From NCBI RefSeq assembly GCF_000526155.1, contig NZ_JAFN01000001.1, forward strand, positions 3,536,264-3,600,263: a stretch of 64,000 bases of DNA, written 5' to 3'. A program made the translations under genes and the position numbers. How positions within the stretch are numbered: position 1 is the stretch's first letter; the number at the start of each line of letters is the position of its first letter. Below the pieces are notes generated by a model. It had not been told where the DNA came from and did no database searches. It saw only the letters and a program-made list of their open reading frames with translations. This stretch comes from Deferrisoma camini S3R1 (lineage in GTDB: Bacteria; Desulfobacterota; Deferrisomatia; Deferrisomatales; Deferrisomataceae). Positions 6,888 through 14,312 of this stretch are shown here, piece after piece.

Positions 6888-7613
6888 TCAACCGCCCGGG
6901 CCCCGGGCAGGGGTCGCCTCGGGGCCGGCAGGCGGGGCGGGCGGCGGAGGTGGGAGCACCTCGGCCGTGAAAACGCCTGGTTTTTCCCACTGGCGCCAGC
7001 GGTTGGGGAGGCGCAGGGTGTCCACGGTGAGGCGGGCCTCGCGCACGGCGAGGACGGCGTGGATGCCGGGTTTGAGCCGGATCACGGTCTGGCCCCGGAC
7101 CGAGACGTTCCGGGCCTCGGCCTCGCCCTCGAGGCCTTCGACGACCTCGGTCTCGCCCCGGCGGGCCACGAGCACGGTCACGGGCCGAGGCAGGTCGATC
7201 TCCAGGGCGTCGGTGTGCACCTGAAACGGGCCTTCGACCCAGCGGCGTACGAGTACCTCCCCCTTCTCCACGCGAAGTTCCCGGCATACCGGCGTGCGGC
7301 CCTCGAAGGCGAAGGGCACCCGGACCTCGGTCGCGCCGAAGAGTCGGACCGCGCCCTCGGGCAGAAGGATCTCCACCTTGCCCCGGGGACCGGTGGACAC
7401 GGTGTCGTCCGGCTCGAGGAGCACCGGGCCGGTCAGCGGTCGGGCCTGCCGGGCGTGGCGCGGTCGAAGCCACGCCTCGCCTTCCACCCGGCCCACCTGG
7501 GGGTGGAGCCCCCTCGGGGGAGCGGCCGGCCGCCACGGCGGGGGGACGCAGCCGGCCAGGGCCGCGCACGCCCAAACGAGGAAGAAGAGGAGGTTCAATC
7601 GCCCTGGGCGCAT
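6888..7613 (-). CDS. FecR-domain lipoprotein, copy A
   Basis: 241 residues with a lipoprotein signal ending AALAGC, then a FecR-like domain (GEAWLRPRHARQARPLTGP through VSTGPRGKVEILLPEGAV) and a C-terminal basic region finishing in a poly-Pro tail. FecR domains bind periplasmic ligands or sense envelope signals; this form has no TonB or sigma partner nearby. It is nearly identical to the protein at 10653-11372 except for the first 40 residues. The start is the ATG at 7613, which overlaps the truncated mogA as in copy B. Role unknown. Confidence 0.75.
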   Translation of the reverse strand: MRPGRLNLLFFLVWACAALAGCVPPPWRPAAPPRGLHPQVGRVEGEAWLRPRHARQARPLTGPVLLEPDDTVSTGPRGKVEILLPEGAVRLFGATEVRVPFAFEGRTPVCRELRVEKGEVLVRRWVEGPFQVHTDALEIDLPRPVTVLVARRGETEVVEGLEGEAEARNVSVRGQTVIRLKPGIHAVLAVREARLTVDTLRLPNRWRQWEKPGVFTAEVLPPPPPAPPAGPEATPARGPGG

Positions 7614-7850
7614 TCCGACGGGTCCCCCTGGATCTTCTCCATGGCGTGGGGGAGGGCCGGCAGGAGCACCTCCAGGTTCTCCCGGGCGGCCTTGGGGCTC
7701 CCCGGCAGGTTCACCACCAGCACGGCTCCCCGGATGCCCACCACGGCCCGCGAGATCATGGCGTGGGGGGTCTTCTGGAGGCTCGCCCAGCGCATGGCCT
7801 CGGCCATGCCCGGCACCTCCCGGTCGATCACGTCCCGGGTGGCCTCGGGG
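7595..7850 (-). pseudogene. Truncated mogA (C-terminal half)
   Basis: Encodes EATRDVIDREVPGMAEAM to the normal C-terminus, essentially identical to residues 80-166 of the intact mogA at 11357-11857. The N-terminal half, including the GGTG motif, is missing: at 7850 the sequence switches to unrelated DNA. Overlaps the FecR copy A start as in the parent. Cannot make an active molybdopterin adenylyltransferase. Confidence 0.85.
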
Positions 7851-7919
7851 CCGGGGGCCGGGACGCTGGTCGAGAATGAAAGTTGCGAGGTCTGGCTGCA
7901 GGCGGGCAGGCATGGTGCC

Positions 7920-7988
7920 ATGCCGAGGAGCGCAAGGGCGGTCGTGCCCGGCGTGCTTGAGCACGTGATGGCTCGTGGGATTGACGGA
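7920..7988 (+). pseudogene. Y1 (REP-associated/IS200-like) transposase N-terminal scrap
   Basis: The frame from ATG 7920 reads MPRSARAVVPGVLEHVMARG, the typical opening of Transposase_17 (Y1) proteins, where PG..YHVxxRG is the conserved start. Homology ends after about 23 residues; no HuH or catalytic tyrosine follows. A small relic left at the breakpoint between truncated mogA and the toxin gene. Confidence 0.5.
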
Positions 7989-8008
7989 TGCGCCGTCCTT
8001 CGGTGCGT

Positions 8009-8448
8009 CTACCTGCGAGGGTTTGACGCGGCTCCTTCGGCCCAATGCACGAAGGGTTCAGGGAGCACCGCCGGGGTTCGCCCCTTGCGGAAATCGTTCG
8101 GGTTCCGCGTTACGATCCGCTCCGCCCCCACGGCCTCGGCGGCGGCGTGACACACGGCATCCTCCAGATCGGAGAAACGGCTGGCCAGGGCCGCCTCGAC
8201 AACCCCCTGCGTCACCGGTGCCACCCGGATGCGCTCCAGGAGGTGGGTCGTCAGCTGCCGGGCCCGGTCGGCGCCCACCCGGCGGCGAAGGAGGTAGTAG
8301 ACGGTCGTCACGCAGTGGGCGGCGAGGTAACCGGTGACGCGGCCCGTTGCCGCTAGATCCAAAAGGCTGCGGCAGAGGCGGGAGCGAAGGGCGGGCGGTC
8401 GAGCAACACGTCGAGCACGACGTTGAGATCGAACAGGACCGCTTTCAC
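8009..8448 (-). pseudogene. PIN-domain (VapC-like) toxin, frameshifted, copy A
   Basis: Starts GTG at 8448 with VKAVLFDLNVVLDVLLDRPP, the PIN opening with its catalytic Asp. After about 32 residues it hits TAG in the AAAFWI segment; one frame over it continues as LLDLAATGRVTGYLAAHCVTT through LEDAVCHAAAE and IVTRNPNDF, the rest of a PIN domain. A single missing base near 8355 explains this. Twelve bases follow the antitoxin stop. The same lesion exists in copy B, so it predates the duplication. As written, no active nuclease. Confidence 0.75.
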
Positions 8449-8721
8449 CGATACTTCCTCTCAATGGGCCGCCAGCTCGGCTTCCAACTGCTCGTCGGTG
8501 GGGGGTGCCCCCTCCCCCTTTCCGGCGCCGAGCAGCGTCCGGGTCCACGGGCTCAAAGCCCTCTGCTCCAGCTCCGCTTCTGTGACGCTCACAAAGAAGT
8601 CCTCGATCGACTTCGAAAGGGAGACCCCCCGTCTTGCGGCCCACTGCTTGGCCCGTCGGATGACGGCTTCGTCCATCCGGAGGGTGAGTTTCGTCTGCAT
8701 GCCGACCTCCTGACGTATATT
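8262..8721. repeat. Duplicated toxin-antitoxin segment, copy A
   Basis: About 460 bases repeated with few differences at 10100-10565. It includes the N-terminal part of the toxin and the whole antitoxin with its leader. With the fecR-mogA duplication the order is fecR-mogA', TA, ATPase, TA', fecR-mogA, so the two repeats are not a simple tandem copy. Confidence 0.85.
8461..8700 (-). CDS. Ribbon-helix-helix-type antitoxin, copy A
   Basis: 79 residues beginning MQTKLTLRMDEAVIRRAKQWAARRG, a VapB/DUF6364-like DNA-binding N-terminus, followed by an acidic C-terminal tail that would wrap a PIN toxin. It directly precedes the PIN gene in the usual antitoxin-toxin order. AGGAGGT lies a few bases before the ATG. 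Intact here, frameshifted in copy B. Confidence 0.7.
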   Translation of the reverse strand: MQTKLTLRMDEAVIRRAKQWAARRGVSLSKSIEDFFVSVTEAELEQRALSPWTRTLLGAGKGEGAPPTDEQLEAELAAH

Positions 8722-8760
8722 TTGGAAAAGACGTCAGAAGCCGCTGATCCGCAAGCTTTG

Positions 8761-9975
8761 TCAAGGGCCCAACCAGTGCTCTACCGGCTTTTCGAGGAAC
8801 TCCTTCAGGGGAATTCCATCTCCCCCCACGAGCAAGGTGCGGGTTGGCGCGAAGGCTCGGGCAAAGTGGGTCAGTCCGGGCAGAGCGTGGGGGGGGCGGC
8901 CGCTCTTGACCTCGATCGCAACGAGTCGGCGGTCGGCCCGGAGCACGAAATCCACCTCTCGGTTCCGTTCACGCCAGTAGTACAGCTGGCACACGCCTCC
9001 CGCCGACGCGTTGGCAAGATGCGCTCCCACGGCCGACTCCACGAGACGGCCGCGGAACTCCCTGTCGGTCAAGGCCTCTTGCGGCCCGAGGCCCGCCATG
9101 GCGGTCATCAGCGCTGTGTTCAACACCTGGAGTTTCGGGCTCGAGCCTCTGCGCCGCACGGGTTGAGCGGCATATTTCTGAAGGCCGGTGAGCATGCCGG
9201 CCCGGCTGAGCAGGTCAAGGTAGTGGGCCAAGGTGGTCGTGTTTCCCGCATCTTGAAGCTGGCCCAACATCTTGGTGTAGGACAGAACCTGTCCCGAGTA
9301 GCGGCAGCCCAGGTCGAACACACGCCGGAGCAACGCGGGTTTGTCCACCCGCGTCATCATCAATACGTCACGCGCAATGGTCGTCTCGACGAGAGCGTCC
9401 AGCACATAGCGTCGCCATCGTACCGGGTCCCCGGCGAGCGGGGCAGCGCCCGGGTAGCCGCCGAAGTAGAGGTAGTCGTCCGGCGAGAACCCGAACGCGG
9501 TGCGCATCTCGGGGTAGGACCAGTGGGGCAGGTGGATCACCTCGAATCGCCCTGCGAGGCTCTCTGTGAGCCCACGCTGCATGAGGAGCGGCGCAGAGCC
9601 GAGCAAGACGACCTTGAGCGGTCTTCCGGCGCGGGTGTCTTCGTCCCAAAGTCGCTTTACGGCCTCCGACCACCGGGGGATCTTCTGGATCTCGTCGAGA
9701 GCCAGAACGGCTCCGGCCTTGCCCGCGTCAGCAGCGGCGAGCCGCCCTCGCTCCCATTGGGCGGCAATCCATGCGGTGTCGCCGGGAGTTGGTTCGTCCG
9801 CGGAAACGAACACACTCGGTAGGTCGAGTCGGCTCAGGACCTGGCCCACCAGCGTCGTCTTGCCCACCTGGCGGGGGCCGGAGACCACCTGCATGAAGCG
9901 CCGCGGCTCCGCAAGTCGGGCCGCGAGGACCTTGGCCTGGCCGCGCTCAAAGGGAGGAAACGAAAGAGTGCTCAT
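8761..9975 (-). CDS. AAA ATPase with DUF4143 domain
   Basis: 404 residues. Walker A is GPRQVGKTT (about 34-42), Walker B VLALDEIQKIP. The C-terminal half carries the DUF4143 segment ending YYWRERNREVDFVLRADRRL..AIEVKSG, which resembles a degenerate PD-(D/E)xK nuclease core. Such proteins are common in accessory islands and are of unknown role; some are proposed toxin-antitoxin or defence components. It is intact and stands alone between the two copies of a toxin-antitoxin segment. A palindrome lies just upstream of its start. Confidence 0.85.
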   Translation of the reverse strand: MSTLSFPPFERGQAKVLAARLAEPRRFMQVVSGPRQVGKTTLVGQVLSRLDLPSVFVSADEPTPGDTAWIAAQWERGRLAAADAGKAGAVLALDEIQKIPRWSEAVKRLWDEDTRAGRPLKVVLLGSAPLLMQRGLTESLAGRFEVIHLPHWSYPEMRTAFGFSPDDYLYFGGYPGAAPLAGDPVRWRRYVLDALVETTIARDVLMMTRVDKPALLRRVFDLGCRYSGQVLSYTKMLGQLQDAGNTTTLAHYLDLLSRAGMLTGLQKYAAQPVRRRGSSPKLQVLNTALMTAMAGLGPQEALTDREFRGRLVESAVGAHLANASAGGVCQLYYWRERNREVDFVLRADRRLVAIEVKSGRPPHALPGLTHFARAFAPTRTLLVGGDGIPLKEFLEKPVEHWLGP

Positions 9976-9980
9976 AACAG

Positions 9981-9996
9981 TGAGTAAATTTACTCA
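9981..9996. promoter_or_regulatory. Perfect 16-base palindrome upstream of the ATPase gene
   Basis: TGAGTAAATTTACTCA, 5 bases from the ATPase start codon on the minus strand. AT-rich and perfect in a GC-rich background, so probably an operator for a dimeric regulator or a duplication scar. A partial third copy (TTCGAGTAAT) lies 5 bases further on. Confidence 0.4.
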
Positions 9997-10099
9997 ATGG
10001 TTCGAGTAATATCAAGTACGGGGCTGCCAGCTTGCGGGGCGAAAACGAAAGTTGGAAGGGAAATCGGGCCGGCATGGTCAAGGACCTGCGCGAGTTGGT

Positions 10100-10565
10100 G
10101 CCCGGTCGGCGCCCACCCGGCGGCGAAGGAGGTAGTAGACGGTCGTCACGCAGTGGGCGGCGAGGTAACCGGTGACGCGGCCCGTTGCCGCTAGATCCAA
10201 AAGGCTGCGGCAGAGGCGGGAGCGAAGGGCGGGCGGTCGAGCAACACGTCGAGCACGACGTTGAGATCGAACAGGACCGCTTTCACCGGTACTTCCTCTC
10301 CCAATGGGCCGCCAGCTCGGCTTCCAACTGCTCGTCGGTGGGGGGGGCCTCCTCCCCCTTTTCTGCGCCGAGCGGTGTCCGGGTCCACGGGCTCAAAGCC
10401 CTCGGCTCCAGCTCCGCTTCTGTGACGCTCACAAAGAAGTCCTCGACCGACTTCGAAAGGGGGGGAGCCCCCCCGTCTTGCGGCCCACTGCTTGGCCCGT
10501 CGGATGACGGCTTCGTCCATCCGGAGGGTGAGTTTCGTCTGCATGCCGACCTCCTGACGTATATT
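10100..10565. repeat. Duplicated toxin-antitoxin segment, copy B (truncated)
   Basis: Matches 8262-8721. Its left end stops at 10100 inside the toxin gene, directly joined to unrelated DNA (10003-10099) that holds no recognisable gene. Its right end joins the fecR copy B tail at about 10600. Confidence 0.85.
10191..10544 (-). pseudogene. Broken antitoxin fused in frame to toxin N-terminus, copy B
   Basis: The antitoxin starts normally (MQTKLTLRMDEAV), then an indel in a G-rich run near 10460 shifts the frame and its own stop is lost. By chance or rescue the shifted frame runs into the toxin start and reads VKAVLFDLNVVLDVLLDRPP before ending at the shared TAG. The rest of the toxin continues out of frame to the breakpoint at 10100. 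Neither protein can be normal. Confidence 0.75.
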
Positions 10566-10625
10566 CTTGAGAAAGGCTACGTCATGGGTCGGTGATCCAC
10601 AAGCTCTGTGGCGCTGCCCGGGTCG

Positions 10626-11609
10626 GGCGGGGCAGTGGCGGCGCGGCTGGGGTCAACCGCCCGGGCCCCGGGCAGGGGTCGCCTCGGGGCCGGCAGGCGG
10701 GGCGGGGGGCGGAGGTGGGAGCACCTCGGCCGTGAAAACGCCTGGTTTTTCCCACTGGCGCCAGCGGTTGGGAAGACGCAGGGTGTCCACCGTGAGACGG
10801 GCCTCGCGCACGGCGAGGACGGCGTGGATGCCTGGTTTGAGCCGGATCACGGTCTGGCCCCGGACCGAGACGTTCCGGGCCTCGGCCTCGCCCTCGAGGC
10901 CTTCGACGACCTCGGTCTCGCCCCGGCGGGCCACCAGCACGGTCACGGGCCGAGGCAGGTCGATCTCCAGGGCGTCGGTGTGCACCTGAAACGGGCCTTC
11001 GACCCAGCGGCGTACGAGTACCTCCCCCTTCTCCACGCGAAGTTCCCGGCATACCGGCGTGCGGCCCTCGAAGGCGAAGGGCACCCGGACCTCGGTCGCG
11101 CCGAAGAGCCGGATCGCGCCCTCGGGCAGAAGGATCTCCACCTTGCCCCGGGGGCCCGTGGACACGGTGTCGTCCGGCTCGAGGAGCACCGGGCCGGTGA
11201 GCGGTCGGGCCTGCCGGGCGTGGCGCGGCCGGAGCCAGGCCTCCCCCTCGACCCGGCTCACCTGGGGGTGGAGCACCCGGGGCGGGGGCTGCCTGGGCCA
11301 CGGGATCGTGGCGCAGGCCGAGAGGGTCAGCGCCAGGCCCACAACGGCGAGGGGGATCAGCCTTGGCCGCATTCCGAGGGATCCCCCTGGATCTTCTCCA
11401 TGGCGTGGGGGAGGGCCGGCAGGAGCACCTCCAGGTTCTCCCGGGCGGCCTTGGGGCTCCCCGGCAGGTTCACCACCAGCACGGCTCCCCGGATGCCCAC
11501 CACGGCCCGCGAGATCATGGCGTGGGGGGTCTTCTGGAGGCTCGCCCAGCGCATGGCCTCGGCCATGCCCGGCACCTCCCGGTCGATCACGTCCCGGGTG
11601 GCCTCGGGG
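10626..11609. repeat. Duplicated fecR-mogA segment, copy B (parental)
   Basis: Counterpart of 6861-7850. Here mogA is full length and operon context is intact, so this is the ancestral copy. The two copies differ mainly in the stretch coding for the FecR signal peptide. Confidence 0.9.
10653..11372 (-). CDS. FecR-domain lipoprotein, copy B
   Basis: 239 residues. Lipoprotein signal ending TLSAC, then the same FecR-like domain as copy A: VEGEAWLRPRHARQARPLTG, EPDDTVSTGPRGKVEILLPE, a ligand-binding beta region and a Pro-rich tail. Last gene of the birA-to-fecR operon; its start overlaps mogA by 16 bases. Likely exposed in the periplasm. The link to molybdenum genes upstream may be incidental. 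Function unknown. Confidence 0.8.
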   Translation of the reverse strand: MRPRLIPLAVVGLALTLSACATIPWPRQPPPRVLHPQVSRVEGEAWLRPRHARQARPLTGPVLLEPDDTVSTGPRGKVEILLPEGAIRLFGATEVRVPFAFEGRTPVCRELRVEKGEVLVRRWVEGPFQVHTDALEIDLPRPVTVLVARRGETEVVEGLEGEAEARNVSVRGQTVIRLKPGIHAVLAVREARLTVDTLRLPNRWRQWEKPGVFTAEVLPPPPPAPPAGPEATPARGPGG

Positions 11610-11857
11610 GCCACGTCCCGGGGCGCCACGCCGGTGCCGCCGGTGGTGAGGATGAGATCGAGCTCTCCGCTGTCGGCCCAGGCGATCAGGGTCGAGGCGA
11701 TCCGGTCCCGCTCGTCCGGGATCACGTCGTACCGCTCCACCCGGTAGGGGCCCGTGGCCAGGACCTCCCGGATCGCCGGGCCCGACAGGTCCTCCCGTTC
11801 GCCCCGGGCGCCCCGGTCCGAGAGGGTCAGGATGCCCACCCGCCAGACCCGGCTCAC
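11357..11857 (-). CDS. mogA: Molybdopterin adenylyltransferase (MogA/MoaB family)
   Basis: 166 residues, GTG start whose GTGA overlaps the stop of the MOSC gene. Activates molybdopterin by adenylation before metal insertion in molybdenum-cofactor synthesis. Visible: VGILTLSDRGARGEREDLSG, the MoCF-binding LTTGGTGVAPRDVAPEAT, and NLPGSPKAARENLE. Normal length for the single-domain MogA/MoaB type. Next to a MOSC protein, consistent with Moco metabolism. Confidence 0.88.
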   Translation of the reverse strand: MSRVWRVGILTLSDRGARGEREDLSGPAIREVLATGPYRVERYDVIPDERDRIASTLIAWADSGELDLILTTGGTGVAPRDVAPEATRDVIDREVPGMAEAMRWASLQKTPHAMISRAVVGIRGAVLVVNLPGSPKAARENLEVLLPALPHAMEKIQGDPSECGQG

Positions 11858-12300
11858 GGCTCCGCCCCCCGGGGCAGCACCTCCAGGGGGTCGCCCACCC
11901 GCACCGTGCCGCAGGTGATCACCTTGGCGAACACCCCCTCGCGGGGCATGACGCAGTCGCCGGCCTGGTAGTAGATGGCGCAGCGGTTGTGGCACTCCTT
12001 GCCGTGCTGGGTGAGCTCCAGCACCACCTCTGCGCCCACCCGGATCCGGGTGCCGAGGGGCAGGGCCAGGAGGTCCACGCCGCGGGTGGTGAGGTTCTCC
12101 GCGAAGTCCCCCGGGCCCACCTCGAGGCCTGCGGCCCGCATCTTGTCCACGCTCTCTTCGGCAAGCAGGCTGACCATCCGGTGCCAGTCGCCGGCGTGGG
12201 CGTCGCCCTCCAGGCCCTCGGGCCCGATGCGGGCTTCCGGCACGGGGGTCTTCCTCACCCCTTTGGTGCGACTGATGTTGATGGATACGATCTCAGGCAT
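11854..12300 (-). CDS. MOSC-domain protein
   Basis: 148 residues. MOSC domains are the C-terminal sulfur-carrier fold of Moco sulfurases. Here the motif order is VPEARIGPEGLEGDAHAG, then the signature GDFAENLTTRGVD, then GAEVVLELTQHGKECHNRCA with the conserved Cys. Stand-alone small MOSC proteins adjoin mogA/moa genes in anaerobes, often fused to MogA elsewhere. Overlaps mogA by 4 bases. Confidence 0.85.
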   Translation of the reverse strand: MPEIVSINISRTKGVRKTPVPEARIGPEGLEGDAHAGDWHRMVSLLAEESVDKMRAAGLEVGPGDFAENLTTRGVDLLALPLGTRIRVGAEVVLELTQHGKECHNRCAIYYQAGDCVMPREGVFAKVITCGTVRVGDPLEVLPRGAEP

Positions 12301-12324
12301 GGTCGGCTCGTCGGTCGTTGGGGG

Positions 12325-13341
12325 TTAGAGTTTGCGCCGCCGTGCGAGCACCCGGGTGGCGCCGGAGGAAACGGGACTCGGCACGTTGCGGCTCTTGGCG
12401 ATCTGCCGGAGGTCCCGGTCCTGAAGGGTCTCCAGGAGCCGCAGGGCCTTGGGCAGCGGAGTCTTGGGGTTCTGGCACAGGGCCACACGGATCGGGTAGC
12501 TCTTCACCCAGTCCCGGCGTTGGAGGATGAGCCGGATCACCTCCTCCGCCACGGTCCGATCCTGGGCGATGGCCAGCACCTCGTCTTCCCGAATCTTGGG
12601 GCTCTGCACCACCGCCCGCACCACGGCCTTGTTCGTGTCGCGCACCAGGAGCCTCCGGGCCGCCTTGGACCCCAGCATGGCGAGCCGGATCTTCTGGGCC
12701 ACCGTGAGGCTCCGCACCATCTGGTACAGGTTCTCCCGCTCGGGCTCGGCCTCGGGCGGGGGGGCCTCGTCGTCCACGAGCACCGGCGGCAGGGCCGGGG
12801 GCAGCTCGGCCTCGTTCTCCTCCGATTCCCCCGCCCCGGCGGCCTCCGGGCCCGGCTCCTCGCCCCGTTGCTCGGCCGCCAGGCTCTCGAGGCGGCTTCG
12901 CTCCTCGGGGGGCAAGATGGGGTTCCGGAGCACCTGGTGCGCCAGGTCCGGGGCTCGAACGAGAAGCCGGTGGTTCCGGGCCAGCTGGGCCGCGATCTCC
13001 GGATCGGGCGAGGCCGCGAACCGCGAGGCCGCCTCCGGGGTCAACCCCGGGTGTTGCAGAAGCCTAAGGACCAGGGGGCGGGGGAGGTCGCTCCGCCCCG
13101 CCAGCCGTTCCAGGGCCTCGGCGGGAAGCTCTCGGCTCTCCAGGGCCGCCCCGATCACGTTCGCGGGGAGCTCGGCCCACGCCCCCTGCGCCGCCTCCCT
13201 CACCCGCGGTGAGGGGTCGGTCAGCAGCCGGGCGACCACCGTCACCAGCGCGTGGGGGGGCAGGGGCACGATGCCCTTGGCCGCCGCCAACCGTGCCGGT
13301 TCGGGGACCTCGGGCGAGGTCCAGCGGTCCACCTCGGTCAC
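12325..13341 (-). CDS. HEAT-like repeat protein of unknown function
   Basis: 338 residues with repeating short helical units, for example LTDPSPRVREAAQGAWAELP, LLQHPGLTPEAASRFAASPD and LQRRDWVKSYPIRVALCQN, separated by an acidic Pro/Glu linker (about 165-210). This is DUF2336/leucine-rich-repeat-variant-like, as often found in deltaproteobacteria. No signal peptide. The start is taken as the GTG at 13341 because it overlaps the SPOR gene stop by 4 bases. Probably a cytoplasmic scaffold; partner unknown. Confidence 0.65.
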   Translation of the reverse strand: MTEVDRWTSPEVPEPARLAAAKGIVPLPPHALVTVVARLLTDPSPRVREAAQGAWAELPANVIGAALESRELPAEALERLAGRSDLPRPLVLRLLQHPGLTPEAASRFAASPDPEIAAQLARNHRLLVRAPDLAHQVLRNPILPPEERSRLESLAAEQRGEEPGPEAAGAGESEENEAELPPALPPVLVDDEAPPPEAEPERENLYQMVRSLTVAQKIRLAMLGSKAARRLLVRDTNKAVVRAVVQSPKIREDEVLAIAQDRTVAEEVIRLILQRRDWVKSYPIRVALCQNPKTPLPKALRLLETLQDRDLRQIAKSRNVPSPVSSGATRVLARRRKL

Positions 13342-14309
13342 GGGCGCTCCCGCAGATACGTGGCGATCCCCTCCTTGGCCAGCCGCTTCCGGGCCGCCTC
13401 GGCCTCGGCCCGGGTGAACGGCCCGGCGTACACGGTCCACACGGGAAACGGGCCTTCGTAGGGCTCCACCCGGGCCCGGATGCCGTTCTCCTTCAGCAGC
13501 CGGGCCGCCCGGAGGGCCTCGGCCTTCAAGAAGAAGTACGCGAGGAGCTGCCCCTGGGGCTCGACCTGGTACCCGCGCCGGGTCAAGGCCTGCCGGGCCT
13601 TGCTGCCGTCACCCGATCCGAGCACGAGCCGGAACCCCTTGGAGACCCGCTGGGTCTGGCGCAGAAACGTGGCGAACCCCAGCTTGCGGAGCCGCTGCTC
13701 CGTCTCCATGCGGTAGCGCTGGCTCCGGAACATGCCCGCCTGGAGGGCGAACGGCCGCTCGGGTTCGGGTGGGGGGGCCGGAGCGGCCGGGGCACGGGCG
13801 GGCTGCTCTGCCGGCTCGGCAGGCGGCGCCGGGGCCCGGGCTGGCTCCCCGGCCCGCTCGGGCGGGACCGGCGCGGTGGCCGGGCCCCCGCCGGGCTGGG
13901 TCTGCGCCTCTGCCGGGGGCTCCGCCGGGCCCGGCTCCTTCGGCCGGGCCGGTTCTCCCTCGGCAGGGGGCGCCACGTCCACCTCGTGGACCTCCGGCCC
14001 GAACCGCGATCCGTCGGGGCGGGCCGTGGCCTTCCCGGCCGGCAAGGGCCGAGGGTTGGCCGTGAGGGCCGTGCGGCCCTCCAGCCGGTCCCGCAGGAGG
14101 ATCCCCGCCCCCTGCACCCCCGCGAAGATCAGCAGGAGCACGAGGAGCGCCCACAGCCTCCACGTCCCCGGCGAGCCGGCCGGGGCTTCGGCCCCTGCCT
14201 CGGCCGTTTCCTCGGCCGCGGAGGCGCCGGGCTCCGGGGGTTCCCCCTCCCTTTCCGGAGAGGGGGCCTGGGGCTGCTCGTGCTCGGGGGGTTCCGGCGT
14301 GTCGGCCAC
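13338..14309 (-). CDS. SPOR-domain membrane protein
   Basis: 323 residues. An acidic, Pro/Glu-rich cytoplasmic N-terminus (1-48), one membrane helix (WALLVLLLIFAGVQGAGILL, about 52-71), a long Pro/Ala/Glu linker, then C-terminal SPOR-like beta-alpha repeats (FALQAGMFRSQRYRMETEQR and VWTVYAGPFTRAEAEAARKR). SPOR domains bind denuded septal glycans, so a division-site or cell-wall role is likely. Lies 3 bases after the EF-G-like gene and overlaps the HEAT-like gene by 4. Confidence 0.8.
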   Translation of the reverse strand: MADTPEPPEHEQPQAPSPEREGEPPEPGASAAEETAEAGAEAPAGSPGTWRLWALLVLLLIFAGVQGAGILLRDRLEGRTALTANPRPLPAGKATARPDGSRFGPEVHEVDVAPPAEGEPARPKEPGPAEPPAEAQTQPGGGPATAPVPPERAGEPARAPAPPAEPAEQPARAPAAPAPPPEPERPFALQAGMFRSQRYRMETEQRLRKLGFATFLRQTQRVSKGFRLVLGSGDGSKARQALTRRGYQVEPQGQLLAYFFLKAEALRAARLLKENGIRARVEPYEGPFPVWTVYAGPFTRAEAEAARKRLAKEGIATYLRERP

Positions 14310-14312
14310 CGG

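Larger units (their letters stand above)
6861..7850. repeat. Duplicated fecR-mogA segment, copy A
   Basis: Matches 10626-11609 almost base for base through the FecR coding region up to about 7465, diverges across the FecR signal-peptide region (about 7466-7613), then is again nearly identical through the C-terminal part of mogA to 7850, where homology stops. Copy B is embedded in an intact operon, so copy A is the derived one. Confidence 0.9.

Noticed and set aside
8340-8360. Programmed -1 frameshift in the PIN toxin
   Set aside because: The site (GCC TTT TGG) is not a X-XXY-YYZ slippery heptamer and no downstream stimulator is seen; simple mutation is more likely.
9998-10011. TGGTTCGAGTAAT as a tRNA T-arm
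   Set aside because: No acceptor stem, anticodon arm or CCA in the surrounding 80 bases.
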